Shown here: positions 42,490 to 49,960 of the stretch, piece by piece
How positions within the stretch are numbered: position 1 is the first letter of the stretch
How the letters are laid out: each line of letters starts with the position of its first letter
DNA from: Marinicrinis sediminis
GTDB lineage: Bacteria; Bacillota; Bacilli; Paenibacillales; KCTC-33676
DNA: 64,000 nt
NCBI RefSeq assembly: GCF_042685085.1
Contig: NZ_JBHUMM010000007.1
Location: forward strand, 245,097-309,096
Reading direction: 5' to 3'
The notes under the pieces: generated by a model
Database searches by the model: none
What the model saw: only the letters and a program-made list of their open reading frames with translations
What the model was told of the DNA's origin: nothing
Position numbers and translations under genes: made by a program

Positions 42490-42624
42490 ATGCCCTTCTC
42501 CTTTGTTTCGGACATTTTTCTATCCACTTCATCGTAATGGAATTATCCACCGATTTCAAGAAAAACGTCTTTCTCCTATCCGCTTCGTTCTGTCGTGAAT
42601 TCGTTGACAACTGAAAATCAATGC

Positions 42625-42662
42625 CAAAAAAAGAGACAGTCCATGACAGACTGCCTCTTTGG
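42625..42662 (-). terminator. terminator of the MsmX/UgpC gene
   Basis: AAAGAG-CAGTC type arm (about 42629-42641) pairs with GACTG-CTCTTT (42648-42660); the minus strand continues with a run of T. Confidence 0.82.
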
Positions 42663-42682
42663 CTGGTTCAATCGAACCGGAT

Positions 42683-43807
42683 TTATTCGATTTCGAAGAT
42701 GTTCAATTCGTTCTCTTTGTCGAACATGTGCGTCTTGTTCATATCGAAAGCAAGCTTTACGTTCATGCCTTCTTTCAGTCCTGCACGACCATCGACACGA
42801 GCGATGATCGTATCGCTGCCGATTCCGTTCAGGTACAAGAACATTTCATGACCCAAGTTTTCCGCTACTTCGATATGAGCATTGACGATGCTGTTCGGAG
42901 AAGCTTCGAGGAAAACAGGCTCTTGGTGGATGTCTTCTGGACGAACACCCAGAACAACTTCCTTGCCAATGTATCCTTTATCGCGAAGGACTTTCGCTTT
43001 GCCTTCCGGTACAACGACATCCACGTTATTCGCCTTGAAGCGAACGCTGCCGCCTTCTTCGGAAAGGGAACCTGCGATGAAGTTCATGGACGGGGAACCA
43101 ATGAATCCGCCAACGAACATGTTAACTGGCTTGTTGTACACCATTTCAGGAGAAGCAGCTTGCTGGATGATGCCGTCTTTCATGATAACGATACGGCTAC
43201 CCATGGTCATCGCTTCTGTCTGGTCATGCGTTACGTATACAACAGTCGTTTCAAGACGCTTGTGCAATTTGCTGATTTCCGCGCGCATCTGAACGCGAAG
43301 TTTGGCATCCAAGTTGGAAAGCGGCTCATCCATCAGGAAGACCTGCGGCTCACGGACGATCGCACGACCGAGTGCGACACGCTGACGCTGACCACCGGAG
43401 AGAGCTTTCGGCTTACGCTCAAGCAAATGCTCGATATCCAAAATTTTTGCTGCTTCACGCACGCGTTTTTCGATTTCTGCCTTTTTGAATTTACGAAGTT
43501 TCAGACCAAACGCCATGTTCTGGTACACGTTCATATGCGGGTACAAGGCATAGGATTGGAAAACCATCGCAATGTCGCGATCTTTTGGCGCAACGTCATT
43601 CACAAGACGGTCACCGATAAACAATTTTCCTTCGGAGATTTCTTCAAGACCTGCGATCATACGAAGTGTAGTGGATTTACCACAACCGGATGGTCCAACA
43701 AGTACAACGAATTCTTTATCTGCAATCTCTAAATCAAAATCTTTAACGGACGGCTCTGCAGCACCTGGATACTTTTTGAAAATATGCTCTAAACGTAAAC
43801 CTGCCAT
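42683..43807 (-). CDS. msmX: sugar ABC transporter ATPase, MsmX/UgpC type
   Basis: A 374-residue cytoplasmic ATPase with Walker A GPSGCGKST, signature LSGGQRQRVALGRA, Walker B VFLMDEPLSNLDAKLR, switch VYVTHDQTEA, and a C-terminal TOBE/OB regulatory domain (about 240-374, LGVRPEDIH). Stand-alone copies such as B. subtilis MsmX energise several different sugar importers. No permease or binding protein is adjacent, so the shared-ATPase role is likely here too. The ATG follows GGGGGATATCC. Confidence 0.93.
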   Translation of the reverse strand: MAGLRLEHIFKKYPGAAEPSVKDFDLEIADKEFVVLVGPSGCGKSTTLRMIAGLEEISEGKLFIGDRLVNDVAPKDRDIAMVFQSYALYPHMNVYQNMAFGLKLRKFKKAEIEKRVREAAKILDIEHLLERKPKALSGGQRQRVALGRAIVREPQVFLMDEPLSNLDAKLRVQMRAEISKLHKRLETTVVYVTHDQTEAMTMGSRIVIMKDGIIQQAASPEMVYNKPVNMFVGGFIGSPSMNFIAGSLSEEGGSVRFKANNVDVVVPEGKAKVLRDKGYIGKEVVLGVRPEDIHQEPVFLEASPNSIVNAHIEVAENLGHEMFLYLNGIGSDTIIARVDGRAGLKEGMNVKLAFDMNKTHMFDKENELNIFEIE

Positions 43808-43895
43808 TTTGGATATCCCCCTATCGGTTCATTAAGTCTACGTATATGATATAACAGCAGACCTGCTTTGACTATGCACAAAGCCTACAAAAAAT

Positions 43896-44972
43896 TCAGG
43901 GTCTTTTCGTCACTTTGTACAACAGCATGGCTATTTTCACCAACACGGCATCATGAAACTTCCGGACATCGAGGCCCGTTTCCTGTTTGAATTTATCCAG
44001 TCGGTAAATGAGGGTATTGCGATGGATATACAGCTTCTTCGCAGTTTCACTCACGTTGCAGTCAAGCTGGAAAAACTGCTCCAGTGTCAGCGCAGTCTCC
44101 GCATCCATTTGAACATGCATGTGCGTGAATACTTGATCCATATAGTGCTGCTTCGCTGGTTCGGGTATGGACTCAAGCAGCCGTTCAAGATGAAGCTGCC
44201 AGGGAACATAGATGAACTGCTCCGGTTGAAAATGCCTGCCGAGAGCGAGCGTTTCCTTGACATGATGGAGTGCTTTTACGAGCATCCTGTGGGGGGGTAT
44301 CGGCAGATCCACGCTGACCACTACTTCACTGATCCATTCCGTAGCCAGCATCTCATGCAGTCCCAGACACAGATTGGTCAGCACTTCCTCCCTTGGCTCC
44401 GGCTCCCCTTCCTCGTCATCCTCCGTATACAAGACCGTCTCCGGTGCGAGCAGCAGCCATTCTCGATGAGGCAGCGCAATCACCAGCAGATTTTCCTCAA
44501 AGAAGGATTCGAGCAGCTTTCTCAGTTCGTCCTCCCTCTCGGGTGGAACATCGACCGCGGCTTGCAACAGCATGGGGATTCTGGGCTCGTTTAACTGATA
44601 CTTCTTCACCCATTCCTCCGGCATCTCTGCATCCATATGCCCCATATTCCATTGCTGCAGCAGCCAATCCCGCATCTGTTCCTCCTGACTGTCATTGGCT
44701 CCATGGCCCGGATCAACTGGACCGGAAGCCTGTGCAAGATCAATCAGCATGTGAACCAGCGAGAATTCATGGTGAGACAACGTGTGGTCATGTATGAGAA
44801 GGACACTGACATGCTCGGCCTGTTCCGCCAGAAGAAAGGCCTGGTTAGGGGAATCGGCAGGGTGGTTCTCCCAATCCGTTCGTGGCCAAAGCACGACTTC
44901 AACAGCATGTCCGAACACGTTCTCCAGCTGGTGTGCAAGTTGTTTCCATCCTTGATGTAATGTCGTTGCCAT
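43896..44972 (-). CDS. PucR/CdaR-type transcriptional regulator
   Basis: A 358-residue protein. Residues 290-350 form the PucR C-terminal helix-turn-helix (ALTLEQFFQLDCNVSETAKKLYIHRNTLIYRLDKFKQETGLDVR), a family feature. The upstream part is acidic and helical, and resembles the GGDEF-like/effector region of CdaR proteins without a recognisable ligand site. It is transcribed divergently from the LarA-like gene with a 150-bp shared control region, so that gene is its most likely target; this is inference from position. Confidence 0.85.
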   Translation of the reverse strand: MATTLHQGWKQLAHQLENVFGHAVEVVLWPRTDWENHPADSPNQAFLLAEQAEHVSVLLIHDHTLSHHEFSLVHMLIDLAQASGPVDPGHGANDSQEEQMRDWLLQQWNMGHMDAEMPEEWVKKYQLNEPRIPMLLQAAVDVPPEREDELRKLLESFFEENLLVIALPHREWLLLAPETVLYTEDDEEGEPEPREEVLTNLCLGLHEMLATEWISEVVVSVDLPIPPHRMLVKALHHVKETLALGRHFQPEQFIYVPWQLHLERLLESIPEPAKQHYMDQVFTHMHVQMDAETALTLEQFFQLDCNVSETAKKLYIHRNTLIYRLDKFKQETGLDVRKFHDAVLVKIAMLLYKVTKRP

Positions 44973-45124
44973 ATGGACGTCTCCCTTGTTCGAAGAATAC
45001 GACTTGTCCTTCGGTTATCGTTGTGTTTATTGTATCTGTGATGCTAGCGGGAGTAAAGACGGAATCCAATTGTGGCGATCTGCACATGCTACATGGCATG
45101 AAGAGGGTGAAAGGAACGTCGGAC

Positions 45125-46423
45125 ATGTCAATCATGAAGCTGCCGTATGGAAATCAGTCTGTTCAGCTCTCCTTGCCATCCGGCATGAAATCGACTCCCA
45201 TTGTATATGAAGGAGCCGCTTTCTACGATGGAACCGATCCGGCAGCCATTTATGCCGCGGAGCAGGAGATTCTACTGGCCGCTATGCATAAGCCCGTCGG
45301 CACTCCCCCGCTCCATGACATGTACAGGGCAGGCCAACAGGTTGTCATCTTGGTCAGTGACGGCACTCGTCTTGCACCATCCTGTCGGTTCCTGCCGCTT
45401 CTAATTGCCAGTCTGGAAACACGCGGAATGCATGCATCCGATCTGACAATTGTGGTGGCACTGGGCAGTCATCGCAGACATACACAAGGAGAGCTTCAAG
45501 CACTGGTGGGTAGAGCGGTATATGAGAAGTATGAGGTGGTGAACCATTCCTCGCGGTGGGAGGACTGCAAGCTGTTAGGCTGGACGAGTCGAGGAACGCC
45601 TGTCGCCTTGAACAGCCGAGTCGTGGAAGCTGATCTGGTGATTGCTACGGGAGGGATTGAGCCCCATCGGATGGCGGGCATGTCGGGAGGGATCAAGGCC
45701 CTGTTCCCCGGGTGTGCTGCAGCTGCCAGCATCACCCACAACCATCATCTGGGTATGGAGGCAACAGAAAAACCGGGCGATATACGCAACCCGGTTCACG
45801 CGGACATGCTGGAAGTATTGCGATTCCAGCCTGTTCATTTTCTGTTGAATGTCATCGTCGATCATGAGCGCCGTATTCTTGCAGCGGTCGCCGGCGACTG
45901 TATGCAGGCGCATGCATACGGCTGCCAACTGGTCAAAAAGCTGTTCTTCACCAAGGTAGAAACCCAGCATGACCTGGTCCTGGTTTCTGCGGGAGGCTCT
46001 CCGAAGGACGTGCATCTGTATCAGGCGCTAAAAGCCTTTCAGAATGCAGCCGACTTCACCAGGCCAGGCGGGAGCATTGTGTGTGTAGCAGAATGCCCGG
46101 AGCATTATGGAAACGGCCATTTTCAGCAACTCATTCAAAGCTCAGCCACAGTGGCAGACATGGATCAACGGGTTCGAACCATGTATCAGCTCGGGGCGCA
46201 CAAAGCGATCACGCTTCACAAGCTTGTTCAGAGATTCGCACTCTATCTCTATTCCGCGATGCCACCTTCTCTCGTGGAAGCTTGTGAGATCATCCCGATT
46301 GTCCAGTTAGCAGACCTGGAAGCGCTCATCCATGATATGTGGGCTTCGCGTTATTTGGACCCTACATTTTCTTCTGCCTGGATGCCATTTGGCTCCATCA
46401 CATACTCCAGCGGCTTAACCTGA
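45125..46423 (+). CDS. larA: LarA-family protein (lactate-racemase-like)
   Basis: A 432-residue protein of the nickel-pincer racemase family. Recognisable active-site segments: SDGTRLAP (Asp and Arg), ALGSHRRHTQGE (His), EPHRMAGMSGGIKALFPG (His and the Lys that carries the pincer cofactor) and HNHHLG, and later VLVSAGGSPKDVHLYQALK. These match LarA in order, so catalysis on a 2-hydroxyacid is plausible; substrate unknown, since the family contains many racemases. LarB, LarC and LarE, needed to make the cofactor, are not in the window. The ATG at 45125 follows GAAAGGAA. The 3' end overlaps the convergent MobA-like gene by 73 bp. Confidence 0.82.
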   Translation: MSIMKLPYGNQSVQLSLPSGMKSTPIVYEGAAFYDGTDPAAIYAAEQEILLAAMHKPVGTPPLHDMYRAGQQVVILVSDGTRLAPSCRFLPLLIASLETRGMHASDLTIVVALGSHRRHTQGELQALVGRAVYEKYEVVNHSSRWEDCKLLGWTSRGTPVALNSRVVEADLVIATGGIEPHRMAGMSGGIKALFPGCAAAASITHNHHLGMEATEKPGDIRNPVHADMLEVLRFQPVHFLLNVIVDHERRILAAVAGDCMQAHAYGCQLVKKLFFTKVETQHDLVLVSAGGSPKDVHLYQALKAFQNAADFTRPGGSIVCVAECPEHYGNGHFQQLIQSSATVADMDQRVRTMYQLGAHKAITLHKLVQRFALYLYSAMPPSLVEACEIIPIVQLADLEALIHDMWASRYLDPTFSSAWMPFGSITYSSGLT

Positions 46424-46935
46424 TCCACTTCTAAGGTTGCGGTTTGCAGGAAATACAGATATTCCTCCACTTGTTGAATGCCGCCTTCAAGAAGGGTGAT
46501 CATTTTATCGATGTGCTTTTTCTGATAAAGCGCATTCAAAGGTCTCACTTTTCCTTTCTGAATCGGCAAGACCGCATCGAGATGCTGATTCTTCTGCATC
46601 TCCAGCAAGCGCTGCACGGCCTGTGGATGCAGCGGTTCTTCTTCATAGCCGACCACCCACAACAGAGGTTGCTTGGCCAGAGAGAACCCAGCATGCATCG
46701 CAGTCAAGGGGCCCTTGTGTGAATAAAAATCCGTAATGATTCTTACACTGCTTCCAAAACATCTGAGTAAATGCTGTGGATAATCGGTGACCACAATGAC
46801 CTCGCTGCACACCTCTTTCATGGCATACAGATGTGATTCAATGCATTGCTTCATTTTCGAAGCCTTGAATGATTCGGTGGATACGTGCTCGGAGTTCTCC
46901 ACCCTTCCTCCAGCTAAAATCATACCGGTTAACAT
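46351..46935 (-). CDS. degenerate MobA-like nucleotidyltransferase-fold protein
   Basis: A 194-residue protein with the fold of molybdenum-cofactor guanylyltransferase: LTGMILAGGRVENSE at the start, a central HKGPLTAMHAGFSLA, and VRPLNALYQKK. The family loop LAGGxSxRMGxDK is broken (no RMG or DK), and the acidic CDMPF metal site reads VVGYEEEPL. The catalytic residues expected for GTP and Mg binding are therefore missing, and an inactive or changed function is likely. The ATG at 46935 follows AAAGGGGAAG. No moa or moe gene is adjacent. Confidence 0.72.
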   Translation of the reverse strand: MLTGMILAGGRVENSEHVSTESFKASKMKQCIESHLYAMKEVCSEVIVVTDYPQHLLRCFGSSVRIITDFYSHKGPLTAMHAGFSLAKQPLLWVVGYEEEPLHPQAVQRLLEMQKNQHLDAVLPIQKGKVRPLNALYQKKHIDKMITLLEGGIQQVEEYLYFLQTATLEVDQVKPLEYVMEPNGIQAEENVGSK

Positions 46936-47113
46936 GGTCAGCTTCCCCTTTCTCAATCCAAATCATCTATACCTGATCCTTCTTCGCCGTCTGAGACCCA
47001 TGCTTCTGCTACATATTAGAGCGTGTATAGCTTCATTATGAACAGGGATTTCCGGCCAAACAGTAATTAATCTCACAATCTGTTCAAGAAAATCTGTTCA
47101 TTTCATACTTATT

Positions 47114-47156
47114 TGTGAGCTTTATCACAAAATGTTCAGTGCAGCTTCGCTATGCT
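47114..47156 (+). promoter_or_regulatory. Fnr box and class-II promoter of fnr
   Basis: TGTGA-N6-TCACA (47114-47129) is a perfect Fnr/CRP palindrome. TATGCT (47151-47156) fits a -10, so the box is centred at about -41.5, the position for direct activation by Fnr. This predicts autoactivation under oxygen limitation. Confidence 0.75.
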
Positions 47157-47189
47157 TATAACAACAAACCAATTCAGGAGGCGGAGCTC

Positions 47190-47906
47190 ATGGCGATGCA
47201 CATGAAATCAACGACAAATATTCACAATACACGATTTTTTACTGAGGCCAATCTGGAGCGCATGAAGGATATTATGTACGATCATCATATTGATCAGGGA
47301 ACGTATTTGTACCGTGAGGGAGATGCAGCAAAGAAACTGTATTTCATTCAGGAAGGCCGGGTCAAGCTGACGAAGACGACACCGGAAGGCAAGGAATTCA
47401 TTTTGCATATGTTCCATAGCGGGGATCTGCTCGGTCAAATGGACCCCAATGAAAGCTCTACGCATCAGTTTAACGCGGTGGCGGTTGAGAGCTGCAAGGT
47501 GGGGATGATTCAGCTGCGGGATCTGGAAGTGCTGTTATGGCAATTCGGGGATCTGGCCGTGGAGTTTATGAAGTGGATGGGGACCACACAGCGGATTACG
47601 GAAACCAAGTTCAGAGACCTCATCCTGTTCGGAAAGCCTGGCGCACTCTGTTCGACGTTGATTCGGCTCGTGCATACGTATGGAGAGGATACACCGGAAG
47701 GCAAGCGCATTACCCGCAAGCTGACGCATACGGATCTGGCTGAGATGATCGGTGCGACACGCGAGAGTGTCAATCGCATGATCAATGACTTGAAACAAAA
47801 GGATGTACTGCATATGGAGAGCGGGTGCATCGTGGTGAAGGATATGGACTACCTGAAAGACATTTGCCACTGTGAGAACTGTCCGCTGGACATTTGCCGC
47901 ATCTAG
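47190..47906 (+). CDS. fnr: Fnr, anaerobic Crp/Fnr-family regulator
   Basis: A 238-residue protein: cyclic-nucleotide-binding-like domain (residues 20-140, GTYLYREGDAAKKLYFIQEG, LHMFHSGDLLGQ), dimer helix, and a winged helix with LTHTDLAEMIGATRESVNRMINDL. The C-terminus CHCENCPLDICRI has C-x2-C-x4-C, the Bacillus-type iron-sulfur cluster site, different from the N-terminal cysteines of E. coli Fnr. The ATG at 47190 follows CAGGAGGCGG. The perfect Fnr box upstream suggests autoregulation. Confidence 0.93.
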   Translation: MAMHMKSTTNIHNTRFFTEANLERMKDIMYDHHIDQGTYLYREGDAAKKLYFIQEGRVKLTKTTPEGKEFILHMFHSGDLLGQMDPNESSTHQFNAVAVESCKVGMIQLRDLEVLLWQFGDLAVEFMKWMGTTQRITETKFRDLILFGKPGALCSTLIRLVHTYGEDTPEGKRITRKLTHTDLAEMIGATRESVNRMINDLKQKDVLHMESGCIVVKDMDYLKDICHCENCPLDICRI

Positions 47907-47993
47907 CCGGATGAAGCTATTCCCGATCTGGAACCATTCCGGCTGGTCAAGCAAAAGTAAACGCCTGAAAAATAAGTTTCGTCTGGCATCGTT

Positions 47994-48055
47994 AAGCTCC
48001 CCTCGCATCAGACAGTTGACTGTTCCAGCTGTTTGCTGCAAGGTGGAGCTTTTTT
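47994..48055 (+). terminator. long hairpin terminator after fnr
   Basis: AAGCTCC (47994-48000) pairs with GGAGCTT (48045-48051) and is followed by TTTTG; the loop contains a second CAGACAG/CTGTTTG pairing. It ends the fnr transcript just before the convergent tailocin lysis genes. Confidence 0.65.
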
Positions 48056-48109
48056 GTATCCCTTCATGTCGGATGTTTTTCAATATATGTTGCCCACGGT
48101 ATCACTCAT

Positions 48110-48349
48110 CTAGGATCGGCTGATCTTCTTCGTTCCACTGTAAAGGCCGCTTGCAGCCAGCCCCATGGTCAGTCCGGTCAACCCACCCTGCAAGGCGTTC
48201 CCCGGGGAAACATACAGGGTACCAAACATCACTCCGACGATGATTGCAACGACCGGCGACCATTTTACCGGAAGGCCCAATTGCTTGCACACCGATACGA
48301 GGGCGACAATGACGGGAATGAGGGCAATATCATATACTTCCATGTTCAT
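48110..48349 (-). CDS. holin-like membrane protein
   Basis: A 79-residue protein with two membrane segments (residues 7-25 and 31-70, rich in Val, Ile and Gly), ending in a basic tail GTKKISRS. Its start overlaps the endolysin stop by 4 nt with AAGGAGG ahead, so lysis genes are coupled. It would form lesions that let the amidase reach peptidoglycan and release particles. Last gene of the locus. Confidence 0.8.
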   Translation of the reverse strand: MNMEVYDIALIPVIVALVSVCKQLGLPVKWSPVVAIIVGVMFGTLYVSPGNALQGGLTGLTMGLAASGLYSGTKKISRS

Positions 48350-49137
48350 CCTTGTTCCTCCTTTACGATATATCCTTGAAACCCGAGCCGTTCGAGAGCC
48401 TGTTTCATCTGCTCGGCATGTTTCGGGTTTGTGTAAGCTCCTACCTGTACCTTGTACAAGGAAAGGGGAGCCGTTTCCTCTACCTGATCAGGTTGAGGCC
48501 TTTTTTCGTTTGCAGACGGATGGGCGATGCTCCCCTCTCGGCTTTTCAGTTGGGGGTGATCATTTGCATCGGTCTGCGCTTTATTTTGCAGCTGATAATA
48601 GTCCGTGACGGCTTTGGCGATGGCGCTCGCACACGTTCTGCGATAGGCATCGCTTTTTAATCGTTCACAGCTCTGGCGATGTGTCATAAACTCACATTCG
48701 ATCAGCACGGCCGTCATGGCTGTTTCACGCAAAACGTGGAAATCGGCGGTCTTTACCCCGCGATTTTTGCGTCCGGTTGCCTGCACAAGTTCGTGTTGAA
48801 TGCGCTCAGAGAGTTGCCAAGCTTCCTTGGGCTTGCTCTTGTAAACGAAAGTTTCAATGCCGTTCACTTCATTCCACTGGCCAGCGCCATACGCATTCGC
48901 ATGGATCGAAATATATACATCCGCTCCCCAGTCATTGGCGCGATCGGTTCGGGAGCGCAGCGGCGTATCAGTGTTCGGTTGGTAAGGGTACAGAATCTCC
49001 ACTCCCTCATATTGGAGGAGGGCCTCGCCCAGATAGGTGGCGGTGGCATGATTAAAGAAAAATTCCCGCAGGCTGCCATCCGGACATCGTTTGCCTGCTG
49101 TATGGGGACCATGTCCGGCATCAATCGCTATTTTCAT
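48346..49137 (-). CDS. endolysin: N-acetylmuramoyl-L-alanine amidase with SPOR domain
   Basis: A 263-residue protein. Residues 1-175 form an Amidase_3 zinc enzyme (KIAIDAGHGPHTAG, Glu in SLREFFFNH region, ISIHANAYG, VLIECEFMTH), residues 175-222 are a low-complexity linker, and residues 222-260 form a SPOR domain (YKVQVGAYTNPKHAEQMKQAL) that binds bare glycan strands. There is no signal peptide, so export depends on a holin. It replaces XlyA of PBSX in position. Confidence 0.9.
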   Translation of the reverse strand: MKIAIDAGHGPHTAGKRCPDGSLREFFFNHATATYLGEALLQYEGVEILYPYQPNTDTPLRSRTDRANDWGADVYISIHANAYGAGQWNEVNGIETFVYKSKPKEAWQLSERIQHELVQATGRKNRGVKTADFHVLRETAMTAVLIECEFMTHRQSCERLKSDAYRRTCASAIAKAVTDYYQLQNKAQTDANDHPQLKSREGSIAHPSANEKRPQPDQVEETAPLSLYKVQVGAYTNPKHAEQMKQALERLGFQGYIVKEEQG

Positions 49138-49280
49138 CAGATGATTTCACCTCCAGAAGCTTCCATGCTGACAAGGTCGTCAGGTGGTCAGGTGGTCCTG
49201 AATATTACAAGATGGAAGGTTGATTGTCTTTTTCATTTTTTGTAGTTGGAGACGGGATGATGATGCCATATCCGATGCAT

Positions 49281-49547
49281 TTATACACGGGGCTGGTTGT
49301 CCATTTTCGCCTCCAGCGCATTCAGTTTGTCGATGACAAGATCATATTTCTCCGCAAATTTGGACAGCACTTCATAGTGCCGGTTTGCCCGCTCCTCCGA
49401 CTCCTTGCGCAATTCACGAATTTCCTTGCGAAGCAGCACCTCCCGCTGTTCGGAGGATCGCAAGTGCCAGTAAAAAAGGAAAACAAAAAGGACCGCGAAC
49501 GGTCCATAAAGGGTGAAATAATCCAACAGGCTCAATTCATCCTGCAC
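49281..49547 (-). CDS. BhlA/UviB-family holin-like peptide
   Basis: The GTG at 49547 after AAAGGAGG gives 88 residues: one membrane segment (about 10-30, FTLYGPFAVLFVFLFYW), then a charged coiled coil (LLRKEIRELRKESEERANRHYEVL). This is the layout of BhlA/UviB, bacteriocin- and phage-associated holin-like proteins. It gives the locus two membrane lysis proteins. It lies upstream of the endolysin. Confidence 0.83.
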   Translation of the reverse strand: MQDELSLLDYFTLYGPFAVLFVFLFYWHLRSSEQREVLLRKEIRELRKESEERANRHYEVLSKFAEKYDLVIDKLNALEAKMDNQPRV

Positions 49548-49614
49548 GGCCTTCACCTCCTTTGTATTGATTCATATTGAAATGATTCAAGCGACAATAT
49601 TGCAAAGAGCAGAT

Positions 49615-49950
49615 TTACAGCCATCCTTTGCTGACTAATTCTCGCATCAGATCTGAATACGACTGCTCCAATGCAGACATACGTTCATAAGCTGCTGATA
49701 ATTATTGAGCAAGATCTTCCTTTTCTTCAAGTAGCATTTCTATGTCCGTGACCCGCGGTTGCTGATTTCTTAGCTCATGAATTCGATTGGCATCCATTCC
49801 CTCATTCCAGTGTCCATCTTGAAAAGTCGGTTGGAACAATCCATCTGGAGGACGGATATCCGTATGATACGCTGGCAAAAGTTGATGATTTTCCAACACC
49901 ACGGTATCTATGAAATGTCCATTCTCATCAAAATGATAGGCTTGTTTCAT
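49615..49950 (-). pseudogene. small tail-accessory gene possibly truncated by an in-frame stop
   Basis: The frame opens at 49950 with KQAYHFDENGHFIDTVVLENH and stops after 82 codons at a TAA (49702-49704), following EEKEDLAQ. Reading in the same frame past the stop gives LSAAYERMSALEQSYSDLMRELVSKGWL before a second stop at 49615-49617. The downstream piece has the sort of ending (LMRELVSKGWL) expected for small tail-fibre-associated proteins. One base change could have shortened the gene; a genuine 82-residue protein with an unrelated tail is the alternative. Its place, between the fibre and lysis genes, suits a fibre chaperone or linker. Confidence 0.55.
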
Positions 49951-49960
49951 CGTTACCTCC

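Noticed and set aside
42659..43732. 357-codon plus-strand frame over the MsmX/UgpC gene
   Set aside because: Mirror of a well conserved ATPase; lacks any coding feature of its own.
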